This document shows, in pieces, positions 39,079 through 48,233 of a DNA stretch of 64,000 bases (position 1 is the stretch's first letter; every line of letters starts with the position of its first letter). The stretch lies in assembly GCA_001295865.1 (NCBI GenBank), contig LJHW01000025.1:1-64000 (forward strand). Reading direction: 5' to 3'. Below the pieces are notes generated by a model. It did not search any database. It was given only the letters and a program-made list of their open reading frames with translations, and was not told where the DNA came from. Origin of the DNA: a beta proteobacterium AAP65 (lineage in GTDB: Bacteria; Pseudomonadota; Gammaproteobacteria; Burkholderiales; Burkholderiaceae_C). A program made the position numbers and the translations under genes.

Positions 39079-39645
39079 TCAGGCATGGCCGCGCACCCCG
39101 CTGCCAAGGTGGTCTTGCACGCGGGCCACCAGCCCGTCGCAAGCGTCTTCCACCAAATCCAGCACGCGGTCGAAGCCGGCAGGGGCACCGTAGTAGGGGT
39201 CAGGCACCTCGGTCACACCGGCATGGCGGCGGCCGTGGGGCATCAGCAACTCGATGCGCGCGGTGCAGCCCGGTGGTGCCTTGCGGCGCAGCCAGCCCAG
39301 GTGGTCTTCGTCCATCGCGACAATCCAGTGGAAACGCTGGAAGTCGCCGGGCTGCACCGGCCGGGCGCGCAGGCCGCTCAGGTCATAACCGCGCGCCGCG
39401 GCGGCCTTCACCGCACGGGGATCGGGTGCCTCGCCCGTGTGGTAACCCTGGGTGCCGGCGGAATCAACCGCCACCCGCCCGCCCAGGCCGGCACGCGCCA
39501 GCCGCGCGCGCAGCACGCCTTCGGCCGTGGGCGAACGGCAGATGTTCCCGGTGCAGACCATCAGCACGCGCAGTTCGGCCGCCCGAGCCGGGTCTTCAGC
39601 GGGCGCAGCACCGCCCTGCAGCCAGCCCTTCAAGCGCCCCAGCAT
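39079..39645 (-). CDS. Low-molecular-weight protein-tyrosine phosphatase
   Basis: Phosphatase of 188 residues with the P-loop CTGNICRS (nucleophile Cys31, Arg37) and the general-acid loop DPYYG near 160. An N-terminal extension of about 22 residues precedes the domain. No exopolysaccharide or tyrosine kinase gene is nearby, so the substrate is unknown. Its ATG overlaps the uvrB stop (TGATG), so it is probably translationally coupled to uvrB. Confidence 0.93.
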   Translation of the reverse strand: MLGRLKGWLQGGAAPAEDPARAAELRVLMVCTGNICRSPTAEGVLRARLARAGLGGRVAVDSAGTQGYHTGEAPDPRAVKAAAARGYDLSGLRARPVQPGDFQRFHWIVAMDEDHLGWLRRKAPPGCTARIELLMPHGRRHAGVTEVPDPYYGAPAGFDRVLDLVEDACDGLVARVQDHLGSGVRGHA

Positions 39646-41789
39646 CAGGCGGCCCCCTTCAGGTTGGCGGCCGGGATCAGCGGCACCACGTCATGCCCGG
39701 CGCCGCCGAAGGCCTGCTCGCGCAGCAGCGCCAACTGGTCGCGCACACGGGCCGCCTTCTCGAACTCGAGGTTGCGTGCGTGCTCGAGCATCTGTTTCTC
39801 CAGCAGCTTGATGCGCTTGCCGAGGTCCTTCTCGCTCATCGATTCGACCTCGGCCGCGGCCTGCGCGGCCTTCAGGTCGTCCTTGGCACTCTTGTCGGAA
39901 ACCGCGCCGTCGATCATGTCGCGGATGCGCGTGGACACGCCCTTGGGCGTGATGCCCATGGCCAGGTTGTGCGCGATCTGCTTCGTGCGCCGGCGTTCGG
40001 TCTCGCCGATGGCCGCCTTCATGCTGTCGGTCATCTTGTCGGCGTACAGGATGGCGCGGCCGTTGAGGTTGCGCGCCGCGCGGCCGATGGTCTGGATGAG
40101 GCTGCGCTCGGCGCGCAGGAAACCTTCCTTGTCGGCGTCGAGGATGGCCACCAGGCTCACCTCGGGCAGGTCGAGGCCCTCGCGCAGCAGGTTGATGCCC
40201 ACCAGCACGTCGAAGGTGCCCAGGCGCAGGTCGCGCAGGATCTCCACGCGCTCCACCGTGTCGACGTCGCTGTGCAGGTAACGCACCTTCACGCCGTTGT
40301 CGGAGAGGTACTCGGTGAGCTGCTCGGCCATGCGCTTGGTGAGCGTGGTGACGAGCACGCGCTCGTTGATCTTCACGCGCTCGCGGATCTCTTGCAGCAC
40401 GTCGTCCACCTGCGTGCCGGCAGGGCGCACCTCCACCTCGGGGTCGACCAGGCCCGTGGGGCGCACCACCTGCTCCACCACGGCGCCAGTGTGTTCCTTC
40501 TCCCAGTTGCCCGGGGTCGCGCTGACAAAGATGCTCTGGCGCATCTTGCCCTCGAACTCCTCGAACTTCAGCGGCCGGTTGTCCAGCGCACTCGGCAGCC
40601 GGAAGCCGTACTCCACCAGCGTGGTCTTGCGCGCACGGTCCCCGTTGTACATGCCGCCGAACTGGCCGATGAGCACGTGGCTCTCGTCCAGGAACATCAG
40701 CGCGTCGCGGGCCAGGTAATCGATCAGCGTCGGCGGCGGGTCGCCCGGGTTGGCGCCGCTGAGGTGGCGCGTGTAGTTCTCGATGCCCTTGCAGTGGCCC
40801 ACCTCCTGCAACATCTCCAGGTCGAAACGCGTGCGCTGCTCCAGGCGCTGCGCTTCCACCAGCTTGCCGCTCTTCACCAGTTCGTCGAGCCGCGTGCGCA
40901 GCTCGGTCTTGATGCTCTCGATGGCGTCGACCACACGCTCGCGCGGCGTCACGTAATGGCTGCTCGGGTAGACCGTGAAGCGCGGGATCTTCTGCCGCAC
41001 GCGGCCCGTCAGCGGGTCCAGCAGCTGCAGGGTTTCGACCTCGTCGTCGAAGAGCTCGATGCGCAGCGCGAGCTCGCTGTGCTCGGCCGGGAAGACATCG
41101 ATGGTGTCGCCACGCACGCGGAAGGCGCCGCGGCTGAAATCGACCTCGTTGCGCTTGTATTGCATGCGGATCAGCTGCTGGATCACGTCACGCTGGCTCA
41201 TCTTGTCGCCCACACGCAGCGTCATCACCATCTGGTGGTAATCGGCCGGGTTGCCGATGCCGTAGATGGCGCTGACGCTGGCCACGATGATCACGTCGCG
41301 CCGTTCCAGCAAGCTTTTGGTGGCGCTCAGGCGCATCTGCTCGATGTGCTCGTTGATCGCGCTGTCCTTCTCGATGAACAGGTCGCGCTGCGGCACGTAG
41401 GCCTCGGGCTGGTAGTAGTCGTAGTAGCTGACGAAGTACTCGACGGCGTTCTTCGGAAAAAAATCGCGGAACTCGCTGTACAGCTGCGCGGCCAGCGTCT
41501 TGTTGGGCGCGAAGACGATGGCGGGCCGGCCCATGCGTGCGATGACGTTGGCCATGGTGAAGGTCTTGCCCGAGCCCGTGACGCCCAGCAGCGTCTGGTA
41601 ACTCAAGCCGTCCTGGATGCCTTCGACCAGCTGCGCGATGGCGGTGGGCTGGTCGCCAGCGGGCGCGAACTGCTGAAGCAGCTGGAAGGGCGAATCGGGG
41701 AAGCTGATGAACTCGCCCGTCACTTCGTCTGCCGAGGGCTGCGTGGCGTCGCTGGGGCGGGCGGCGGCAGCGGTGGCAATGGCGGTCAT
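39645..41789 (-). CDS. uvrB: Excinuclease ABC subunit B
   Basis: Damage-verification helicase-like subunit of nucleotide excision repair, 714 residues. Walker A is [10 protein letters not shown], the beta-hairpin region follows as [14 protein letters not shown], the DExx box is LFLDESH, helicase motif VI is QTIGRAARN, and a C-terminal UVR motif (about 650-685) binds UvrC. No LexA box of the CTGT-N8-ACAG type was seen in the 140-bp upstream gap. Confidence 0.97.
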   Translation of the reverse strand: MTAIATAAAARPSDATQPSADEVTGEFISFPDSPFQLLQQFAPAGDQPTAIAQLVEGIQDGLSYQTLLGVTGSGKTFTMANVIARMGRPAIVFAPNKTLAAQLYSEFRDFFPKNAVEYFVSYYDYYQPEAYVPQRDLFIEKDSAINEHIEQMRLSATKSLLERRDVIIVASVSAIYGIGNPADYHQMVMTLRVGDKMSQRDVIQQLIRMQYKRNEVDFSRGAFRVRGDTIDVFPAEHSELALRIELFDDEVETLQLLDPLTGRVRQKIPRFTVYPSSHYVTPRERVVDAIESIKTELRTRLDELVKSGKLVEAQRLEQRTRFDLEMLQEVGHCKGIENYTRHLSGANPGDPPPTLIDYLARDALMFLDESHVLIGQFGGMYNGDRARKTTLVEYGFRLPSALDNRPLKFEEFEGKMRQSIFVSATPGNWEKEHTGAVVEQVVRPTGLVDPEVEVRPAGTQVDDVLQEIRERVKINERVLVTTLTKRMAEQLTEYLSDNGVKVRYLHSDVDTVERVEILRDLRLGTFDVLVGINLLREGLDLPEVSLVAILDADKEGFLRAERSLIQTIGRAARNLNGRAILYADKMTDSMKAAIGETERRRTKQIAHNLAMGITPKGVSTRIRDMIDGAVSDKSAKDDLKAAQAAAEVESMSEKDLGKRIKLLEKQMLEHARNLEFEKAARVRDQLALLREQAFGGAGHDVVPLIPAANLKGAA

Positions 41790-41930
41790 GGCAGTTCCTT
41801 CGGATGCGGCACGTAGAATTCACCGGCTCGCCATGGGGGTCTTCCCGCGGCGGGCAACCCTTGAGCGTAGCGCAGCCCGCGCCGGCCTGCTCAAGCCTCT
41901 GCCCGCCCTCCGTCTCCTGAAAGACTTCGC

Positions 41931-43139
41931 ATGTCCGCATCGCTCTTCGCCGCCGTCGAGATGGCGCCCCGCGACCCCATCCTGGGTCTGAACGAGCAGT
42001 TCAACGCCGACCCCAACCCCGCCAAGGTGAACCTGGGCGTGGGCGTGTACTTCGACGACGCCGGCAAGCTGCCCGTGCTGCGCTGCGTGGCCGCAGCCGA
42101 GAAACAGCTGCTGGAAAGCCCAAAGGCCAAGGGCTACCTGCCCATCGACGGCATCGCGGCCTACGACCAGGCCGTGCAGGGCCTGGTTTTCGGCACCGAG
42201 AGCGACGCCATCAGCAGCGGCCGCGTGGCCACCGTGCAGGCCCTGGGCGGCACCGGCGGCCTGAAGGTGGGGGCCGATTTCCTGAAGCGCCTGCGCCCTG
42301 AGGCCACCGTGCTGATCAGCGACCCGAGCTGGGAAAACCACCGCGCGCTGTTCACCAACGCCGGCTTCCCGGTCGACACCTACCCCTACTACGACGCCGC
42401 TACACGCGGCATCCGCTTCGACGCGCTGATCGCCAAGCTGCAGGCCGCCGCGGCCGGCACCTTGGTGGTGCTGCACGCCTGCTGCCACAACCCCACGGGC
42501 TGCGACCTCAGCCCGGCGCAGTGGCAGCAGATCGCCGCCACCTGCGCCGAGCGCGGCCTGGTGCCCTTCCTCGACATGGCCTACCAGGGCTTCGGCAAGG
42601 GCATCGCCGAAGACGGCGCGGCGGTGCAGTGTTTCCTGGCCACGGGGCAGCAGTTTTTCGTCAGCACCTCCTTCAGCAAGAGCTTCTCGCTGTACGGCGA
42701 GCGCGTGGGCGCGCTCAGCGTGGTGTGCGCCAGCCAGGAAGAGTGCGCGCGCGTGCTCTCTCAGCTGAAGATCGTCATCCGCACCAACTACAGCAACCCG
42801 CCCACCTTTGGCGCCCAGGTGGTGGCCACGGTGCTGACCACGCCCGCGCTGCGCGCGATGTGGGAAGAAGAACTCGCCGGCATGCGCGAGCGCATCAAGG
42901 CCATGCGCGTGGCGCTGGTGCAGCAACTGCAAGCCGCCGGCGTGCAGGGCGACCTGAGCTACATCACCACGCAGATGGGCATGTTCAGCTACTCCGGCCT
43001 GGGCAAGGAGCAGATGCAGCGCCTGCGCAGCGAGTTCGGCGTCTACGGCGTCGATTCGGGCCGTATCTGCGTAGCGGCGCTCAACAGCCGCAACCTCGGC
43101 CCGGTGGCGGCGGCGCTGGCAAAGGTGATGGCGGGCTGA
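41931..43139 (+). CDS. Aromatic/aspartate aminotransferase (class I)
   Basis: PLP transaminase of the AspC/TyrB family, 402 residues. Signature blocks are KVNLGVGVYFDD, HACCHNPTG, LDMAYQGFGKG, and STSFSKSFSLYGERVGAL with the PLP lysine near 248. It interconverts aspartate or aromatic amino acids and their 2-oxoacids. AspC-type and TyrB-type activities cannot be told apart by sequence alone here. It is divergent from uvrB. Confidence 0.93.
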   Translation: MSASLFAAVEMAPRDPILGLNEQFNADPNPAKVNLGVGVYFDDAGKLPVLRCVAAAEKQLLESPKAKGYLPIDGIAAYDQAVQGLVFGTESDAISSGRVATVQALGGTGGLKVGADFLKRLRPEATVLISDPSWENHRALFTNAGFPVDTYPYYDAATRGIRFDALIAKLQAAAAGTLVVLHACCHNPTGCDLSPAQWQQIAATCAERGLVPFLDMAYQGFGKGIAEDGAAVQCFLATGQQFFVSTSFSKSFSLYGERVGALSVVCASQEECARVLSQLKIVIRTNYSNPPTFGAQVVATVLTTPALRAMWEEELAGMRERIKAMRVALVQQLQAAGVQGDLSYITTQMGMFSYSGLGKEQMQRLRSEFGVYGVDSGRICVAALNSRNLGPVAAALAKVMAG

Positions 43140-43152
43140 AAGCGGGCACAGC

Positions 43153-43172
43153 CCTGTCACCAGGGTGACAGG
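43153..43172. terminator. Hairpin after aminotransferase gene
   Basis: Near-perfect inverted repeat CCTGTCACC / GGTGACAGG 13 bp after the stop codon. No T-run follows, so it may be a weak terminator or an operator. Confidence 0.4.
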
Positions 43173-43248
43173 ATCACCCCGGAATGACCCGTCTCCTACG
43201 TGTTTTCCGGGCTTTGAACGCCGGCGGCCAGCGGCAAGATGCGTGCAG

Positions 43249-43292
43249 CGTCAATAGATTGCTGCACTGCAACATTTGCAGTGCGATTGACG
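43249..43292. promoter_or_regulatory. Nested inverted repeat upstream of phaZ (candidate operator)
   Basis: Inner arms GCACTGCAA and TTGCAGTGC pair perfectly around a 3-nt spacer (43264-43284). Outer arms CGTCAAT (43249-43255) and ATTGACG (43286-43292) also pair. It lies about 77 bp before the phaZ start and has no T-tract. A symmetrical site for a dimeric regulator, perhaps of the PHB regulon, is inferred. Confidence 0.55.
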
Positions 43293-43368
43293 TTACATTC
43301 GGTCCATCGCCCGCCCGGCGCACCCTGCCCCCGGCGTTGCGAGCCGAACAGCGCATTGGAGCGGATTG

Positions 43369-44691
43369 ATGCTTTACCAGATCTACGAGAGCCAGCGCGC
43401 CTTGATGGCGCCCTTCGCCGAGTTCGCCAGCGCCTCGGCCAAGCTCTACGACCACCCGCTGTCGCCCTTCGCGCAGTTGCCGCTCTCGCAGCGCATCTCG
43501 GCCGGCTTTGACCTGCTGCACCGCCTGGCGAAGGAATACGAAAAGCCGCCCTTCGGCATCACCAGCGTCACCGCGGGCGGTGCCGAGGTGGCGGTGCAGG
43601 AACAGGTGGCGCTGCACAAGCCCTTCTGCCGCCTGCTGCGCTTCAAGCGGTTCACCGACGATCTTCAGGCGCTGGCGGCGATCAAGGCCCAGCCCAAGGT
43701 GCTGGTGGTGGCGCCGCTGTCGGGCCACCACTCCACGCTGCTGCGCGACACGGTCAAGAGCCTGCTGCAAGACCACAAGGTCTACATCACCGACTGGACC
43801 GACGCGCGCATGGTGCCACTGGCCCACGGCGCCTTCCACCTCGACGACTACATCGAGTACGTGCAGGAATTCATCCGCCTGGTGGGCCCCGATGTGCACG
43901 TGATCTCGGTCTGCCAGCCCACCGTCCCGGTGCTGGCGGCGGTGTCGCTGATGGCCAGCCGCGGCGAAACCACGCCGCTGAGCATGACGATGATGGGCGG
44001 CCCCATCGATGCCCGCAAGAGCCCCACCGCCGTCAACAACCTGGCGATGAACAAGAGCCACAGCTGGTTCGAGAACAACGTGATCTTCCGCGTGCCGCAG
44101 AACTTCCCGGGCGCGGGCCGTGCGGTCTACCCCGGCTTCCTGCAGCACACCGGCTTCGTGGCGATGAACCCCGACCGCCACCTCAGCAGCCACTACGACT
44201 ACTTCGCCGACCTCATCAAGGGCGACGACGACAGCGCCGAGAGCCACCGTCAGTTCTACGACGAGTACAACGCCGTGCTCGACATGCCGGCCGAGTACTA
44301 CCTCGACACCATCAAGACCGTGTTCCAGGATTTCGCCTTGGTGCACGGCACCTGGCAGGTGCACGGCGAGCTGGTGCGCCCGCAAGACATCGGCAGCACC
44401 GCGCTGCTGACCATCGAAGGCGAACTCGACGACATCTCCGGTGCCGGCCAGACGCGCGCCGCGCACGACCTGTGCACCGGCGTGCCCACCTCGCGCAAGT
44501 TCCACTACGACGCGGTGGGTGCCGGCCACTACGGCATCTTCTCTGGCCGCCGCTGGCGCGAGAAGGTCTACCCCGAGGTGCGCCGCTTCATCGCGCGCTT
44601 CAACCAGACGTCCTCCGAGTCCACCGAGGCCGCCACCGGCACCGACAGTGGCAAGGTGACGCGCCTGCCGCGAGCCAAGCGCAGCCGATAG
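43369..44691 (+). CDS. phaZ: Intracellular poly(3-hydroxybutyrate) depolymerase
   Basis: Enzyme that mobilises intracellular PHB granules, 440 residues, close in sequence to the Cupriavidus PhaZa1 type (remembered homologue). The nucleophile is Cys182 in VISVCQPTVPVLAA, with candidate acid in EGELDDISG and His in AGHYGIFSGRRW. A typical signal peptide is absent, as expected for the intracellular class. The ATG at 43369 has GGAG 8 nt upstream. The organism therefore probably stores PHB, although phaC is not in the window. Confidence 0.95.
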   Translation: MLYQIYESQRALMAPFAEFASASAKLYDHPLSPFAQLPLSQRISAGFDLLHRLAKEYEKPPFGITSVTAGGAEVAVQEQVALHKPFCRLLRFKRFTDDLQALAAIKAQPKVLVVAPLSGHHSTLLRDTVKSLLQDHKVYITDWTDARMVPLAHGAFHLDDYIEYVQEFIRLVGPDVHVISVCQPTVPVLAAVSLMASRGETTPLSMTMMGGPIDARKSPTAVNNLAMNKSHSWFENNVIFRVPQNFPGAGRAVYPGFLQHTGFVAMNPDRHLSSHYDYFADLIKGDDDSAESHRQFYDEYNAVLDMPAEYYLDTIKTVFQDFALVHGTWQVHGELVRPQDIGSTALLTIEGELDDISGAGQTRAAHDLCTGVPTSRKFHYDAVGAGHYGIFSGRRWREKVYPEVRRFIARFNQTSSESTEAATGTDSGKVTRLPRAKRSR

Positions 44692-44712
44692 GCCACAACC
44701 GATAATCGCGGG

Positions 44713-45453
44713 GTGCCGTTCCCCGCCAACGAAACCCGCTCCCAGGCCGCCGACACCGCGGCACTGGCCGAACGCCTGAACGCGGCGCTGCCGCAGACGC
44801 AGTGCACCCGCTGCGGCTATCCCGATTGCCGCAGCTACGCGCTGGCCATCGCCGGCGGCGAAGCGCCGATCAACCGCTGCCCCCCGGGCGGCGCCGAGGG
44901 CATCACCCGGCTGGCACAGATCACCAGCGGCCCTGCTTTGCCGCTGGACACCACCCACGGCACCGAAGGCCCGCGCCAGCTGGCCGTCATCGACGAAGCC
45001 TGGTGCATAGGCTGCACGCTGTGCATCAAGGCCTGCCCGGTGGACTGCATCGTCGGCGCCTCCAAGCTGATGCACACCGTGATCGACGCGCAATGCACAG
45101 GCTGCGAACTGTGCATCCCGGTGTGCCCGGTCGATTGCATTTCGCTGGTGCCGGTGACCGGCGAGCAGACCGGCTGGCTGGCCTGGAGCCAGCCGCAGGC
45201 CGACGAAGCGCGTGAGCGTTACGAGTTCCGTCAGCAGCGCCTTCAACGCGAGGAGCGCGAGAACGACGAACGCCTGGCCGCCAAGGCCCGCGCCAAGCTC
45301 GCCGACCTCGCCGCACACAGCAAGCTCACCGAGCCCGCCGCGCTGGATGCCAAACGCGCCGTCATCGAAGCCGCCTTGCGCCGCGCCGCCGAAAAGCGCC
45401 AGGCCGCCACCGCCCCGCCCACCGCTCCTGTCGCGCCCACCGATGAAGCCTGA
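44713..45453 (+). CDS. RnfB-like soluble ferredoxin
   Basis: A 246-residue protein. The N-terminal 4-Cys Fe-S domain (Cys31/34/39/56: CTRCGYPDC then CPPGG) matches RnfB. Two 4Fe-4S ferredoxin motifs follow near 97-115 and 127-145 (CIGCTLCIKACPVDC, CTGCELCIPVCPVDC). A charged coiled-coil-like C-terminal third closes it. The N-terminal transmembrane anchor of canonical RnfB is missing and no other rnf genes are present, so it is probably a free electron carrier. Start is a GTG; nth overlaps its 3' end. Confidence 0.85.
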   Translation: MPFPANETRSQAADTAALAERLNAALPQTQCTRCGYPDCRSYALAIAGGEAPINRCPPGGAEGITRLAQITSGPALPLDTTHGTEGPRQLAVIDEAWCIGCTLCIKACPVDCIVGASKLMHTVIDAQCTGCELCIPVCPVDCISLVPVTGEQTGWLAWSQPQADEARERYEFRQQRLQREERENDERLAAKARAKLADLAAHSKLTEPAALDAKRAVIEAALRRAAEKRQAATAPPTAPVAPTDEA

Positions 45454-46105
45454 AGCCGCCGAGATCTTCTTTGCCACGCTGGCTGCTGCCAACCCGCGGC
45501 CGCAGACCGAGCTGGAGTACACCAGCGTCTTCGAGTTGCTGGCCGCCGTGCTGCTCTCGGCCCAGGCCACCGACGTGGGCGTCAACAAGGCCACCAAACG
45601 CCTGTTTGCGCTGGCGCCCACGCCACAGAAGATGGTGGCACTCGGGGTCGAGCGCGTCACCGAGCTCATCCGCACCATCGGCCTCTTTCGCAACAAGGCC
45701 AAGAACCTGGTGGCCACCTGCGAGATCCTGATCCAGCAGCACGGCGGTGAAGTGCCGCGCTCGCGCGAGGCCCTGGAAGCCCTGCCCGGCGTGGGCCGCA
45801 AAACCGCCAACGTGGTGCTGAACGTCGCTTTCGGCGAACCGACGATGGCGGTGGACACGCACGTCTACCGCGTCAGCCGCCGCGCCGGCCTGGCGCGCAG
45901 CGAGAGCGTGCGCGGCGTTGAAGACGAGCTGATGCGCCGCGTGCCCCCGGCCTACCTGGTGGACGCCCACCACTGGCTCATCCTGCACGGCCGCTATGTC
46001 TGCACGGCGCGCGCGCCGCGCTGCGATGTGTGCACCGTGCGCAGCGTCTGCGACCATGGGCGCCGCCTGCCGCCTCCTACAATGCCCGCCAAGGGGAAGC
46101 CTTGA
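45443..46105 (+). CDS. nth: Endonuclease III
   Basis: Base-excision repair glycosylase/AP lyase for oxidised pyrimidines, 220 residues. The helix-hairpin-helix LPGVGRKTANVVLN carries the catalytic lysine, AVDTHVYRV carries the catalytic aspartate, and the C-terminal 4Fe-4S ligands are CTARAPRCDVCTVRSVC. The ATG lies 11 bp inside the RnfB-like gene; the pairing with a ferredoxin gene is common in betaproteobacteria, though a functional link is unproven. Confidence 0.96.
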   Translation: MKPEAAEIFFATLAAANPRPQTELEYTSVFELLAAVLLSAQATDVGVNKATKRLFALAPTPQKMVALGVERVTELIRTIGLFRNKAKNLVATCEILIQQHGGEVPRSREALEALPGVGRKTANVVLNVAFGEPTMAVDTHVYRVSRRAGLARSESVRGVEDELMRRVPPAYLVDAHHWLILHGRYVCTARAPRCDVCTVRSVCDHGRRLPPPTMPAKGKP

Positions 46106-46106
46106 G

Positions 46107-46337
46107 ATGGCCAAGCTGGAAGACCTTGCCGAACGTGTCGACCGCCTGGTGCTGCGGCACCAGGAACTCAAGCGCACCAGCGCCTTGATCGAGCAGCAGC
46201 TCGCGGCCGTCACAGCCGAACGCGACAGCCTGCGCTCGCGCCTGGCGGCTGCACGGGGCCGCATCGACGCGCTGCTCGAACGCCTGCCGGCCGAGCCTGC
46301 CGCGGCCCCCGCGCGTGAGCCCGAGGCCGGCGCATGA
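46107..46337 (+). CDS. Small coiled-coil protein, ZapB-like
   Basis: A 76-residue protein that is almost entirely one predicted coiled coil (about 1-60, AKLEDLAERVDRLVLRHQEL onwards), with an Ala/Pro/Glu tail. Its position directly before zapA, with a 4-nt ATGA overlap, resembles the TIGR02449/ZapB-type proteins that accompany ZapA at the division ring. The function is inferred from position and fold only. Confidence 0.75.
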   Translation: MAKLEDLAERVDRLVLRHQELKRTSALIEQQLAAVTAERDSLRSRLAAARGRIDALLERLPAEPAAAPAREPEAGA

Positions 46338-46654
46338 AGCAGCTCGAAGTCTCCATCCTCGGCCAGGTCTACATGCTGGGCTGTCCCGAAGGCGGCGAGG
46401 CCCTGCTGCAAGCCGCCGTGGCTGCTGTCGACCGCGAAATGAGCTCGATCCGCGACTCTGGCAAGGTCAAGGCACGCGAGCGCATCGCCGTGCTGGCGGC
46501 GCTGAACCTGGCCTACCAGCTGGCCGAGCGGCAGACCGCTCCGCAGCCCCCGGCCGCACCCGCGGTGATGAGCGCCAACGACGACAGCGACGAGCTGGCG
46601 GCCCTGATGCGCCGCGTCGACGCAGCCCTGGGCGAAGACGGCCAGCTTCTGTGA
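46334..46654 (+). CDS. zapA: Cell division protein ZapA
   Basis: FtsZ-ring stabiliser, 106 residues. The N-terminal globular part KQLEVSILGQVYMLGCPEGGE and the helix with RIAVLAALNLAYQL match ZapA. The C-terminal tail is acidic. It overlaps the preceding coiled-coil gene and is followed by 6S RNA, the classic zapA-ssrS order. Confidence 0.93.
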   Translation: MKQLEVSILGQVYMLGCPEGGEALLQAAVAAVDREMSSIRDSGKVKARERIAVLAALNLAYQLAERQTAPQPPAAPAVMSANDDSDELAALMRRVDAALGEDGQLL

Positions 46655-46698
46655 GTTCCGGCGCGGCCCTGCGCTGCACGTGCGGCGGGGCCGAGGTC

Positions 46699-46704
46699 TA
46701 GAAT
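46699..46704 (+). promoter_or_regulatory. 6S RNA promoter -10 (TAGAAT)
   Basis: TAGAAT lies 7-12 bp before the deduced 5' end of 6S RNA, with a weak -35 (TGCACG) 18 bp upstream. Confidence 0.6.
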
Positions 46705-46710
46705 GAATTT

Positions 46711-46892
46711 GTCCGTCGTGGATGTGTGAGCCTTTCATGTCCTTGAGCCGATGGTCTATGACCAAGGGCTTGGAACATCGCCACGCAGGCGTGATCGTCT
46801 CGCGTCAGATGAACCCAATGCATGGCTGACCTCGCCCACCTGAACTCCCCCTTTGGTTCAGGCACCCGGGTTCACACCTTTCACGGCGGACA
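46711..46892 (+). ncRNA. ssrS: 6S RNA
   Basis: The RNA mimics an open promoter and sequesters sigma-70 RNA polymerase in stationary phase. The ends pair (CCGTCGTGG with CACGGCGG; GTGTGAGCC with GGGTTCACAC). The 5' half has CCTTGAGCCGATGG and the 3' half has CACCTGAACTCCCCCTTTGGTTCAGG, resembling E. coli 6S (CCTGAGCCGATA; CACCTTGAACCAAGGGTTCAAGG). The length of about 180 nt and position after zapA are typical. Exact ends are estimated. Confidence 0.87.
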
Positions 46893-46934
46893 CCCCACCC
46901 CTGCCGCCCGCTCATCGCACCGTTGTTCAGCCCG

Positions 46935-47399
<465 letters not shown>

Positions 47400-48215
47400 A
47401 TGGACCTCGGCTTCACGCTGGTGGCCGAGCTGCTGGCCCTGGGCACCTTCGCGGGTTTCCTGGCCGGCCTGCTGGGCATAGGCGGCGGCATGCTGATGGT
47501 GCCGGTGATGACGTGGCTGCTCACACAGCGCGGTGTCGACAGCGGCCTGGCAGTGAAGATGGCCATCGCCACCTCCATGGCCACCATCCTCTTCACCTCG
47601 CTGTCCAGCGTGCGCGCGCACCACCGGCTGGGCGCGGTGCGCTGGCCCATCGCGCGGCGCATGGCACCGGGCATCGTGTTCGGCGGGCTGCTGGCCGGCG
47701 CCGGGGCATTTGCCGTGCTCAAGGGCCAGGGCCTGGCGCTGCTGTTCGCGGCCTTCATCGGCTACACGGCCGTGCAGATGGCGCTGGACCGCAAACCCAG
47801 CCCCGGGCGCGAGATGCCCGGCGCCTGGGGCCAGGCCGGCGTGGGCACGGGCATCGGCTTCATCTCGGGTCTGCTGGGCGCCGGCGGCGCGTTCCTGTCG
47901 GTGCCGTTCATGACCTGGTGCAACGTACCGCCGCGGCACGCCGTGGGCACGAGTTCGGCGCTGGGTTTCCCCATCGCAGCGGCCAGCACGCTGGGCTATG
48001 TGATCAGCGGCTGGCAGCTGCCGCCAGCCCTGCCGGGCGCGGTGGGCTACCTCTACCTGCCGGCGCTGGCCATCGTGGCAGCGGCCAGCGTGCTGGTGGC
48101 GCCGCTCGGCGCGCGTGTCGCGCAGCGCATCAACGTGAAGGTGCTCAAGCGCCTGTTCGCGGTGCTGCTGATGGTGCTGGCGCTGAGCATGTTGCACCGC
48201 GGCCTGACAGGCTGA
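47400..48215 (+). CDS. TSUP family (TauE/SafE) transporter
   Basis: Inner-membrane exporter of 271 residues with about eight helices. It has the twin glycine-rich repeats of the family (AGFLAGLLGIGGGMLMVPVM near 20-39; GFISGLLGAGGAFLSVPFM in the second half). Members move sulfite, sulfoacetate or similar sulfur-containing anions; the substrate here is not determinable. It begins immediately after the EVE stop and is convergent with the GGDEF gene. Confidence 0.92.
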   Translation: MDLGFTLVAELLALGTFAGFLAGLLGIGGGMLMVPVMTWLLTQRGVDSGLAVKMAIATSMATILFTSLSSVRAHHRLGAVRWPIARRMAPGIVFGGLLAGAGAFAVLKGQGLALLFAAFIGYTAVQMALDRKPSPGREMPGAWGQAGVGTGIGFISGLLGAGGAFLSVPFMTWCNVPPRHAVGTSSALGFPIAAASTLGYVISGWQLPPALPGAVGYLYLPALAIVAAASVLVAPLGARVAQRINVKVLKRLFAVLLMVLALSMLHRGLTG

Positions 48216-48233
48216 GGCGCGGCGCGCCTGGGT

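Noticed and set aside
41790-41930. Possible LexA/SOS box upstream of uvrB
   Set aside because: No CTGT-N8-ACAG or close variant is present in the gap.
43174-45858. Minus-strand open frame of about 890 codons
   Set aside because: It is antisense to phaZ, the RnfB-like gene and nth, all of which have clear motifs; no domain is recognisable in it.
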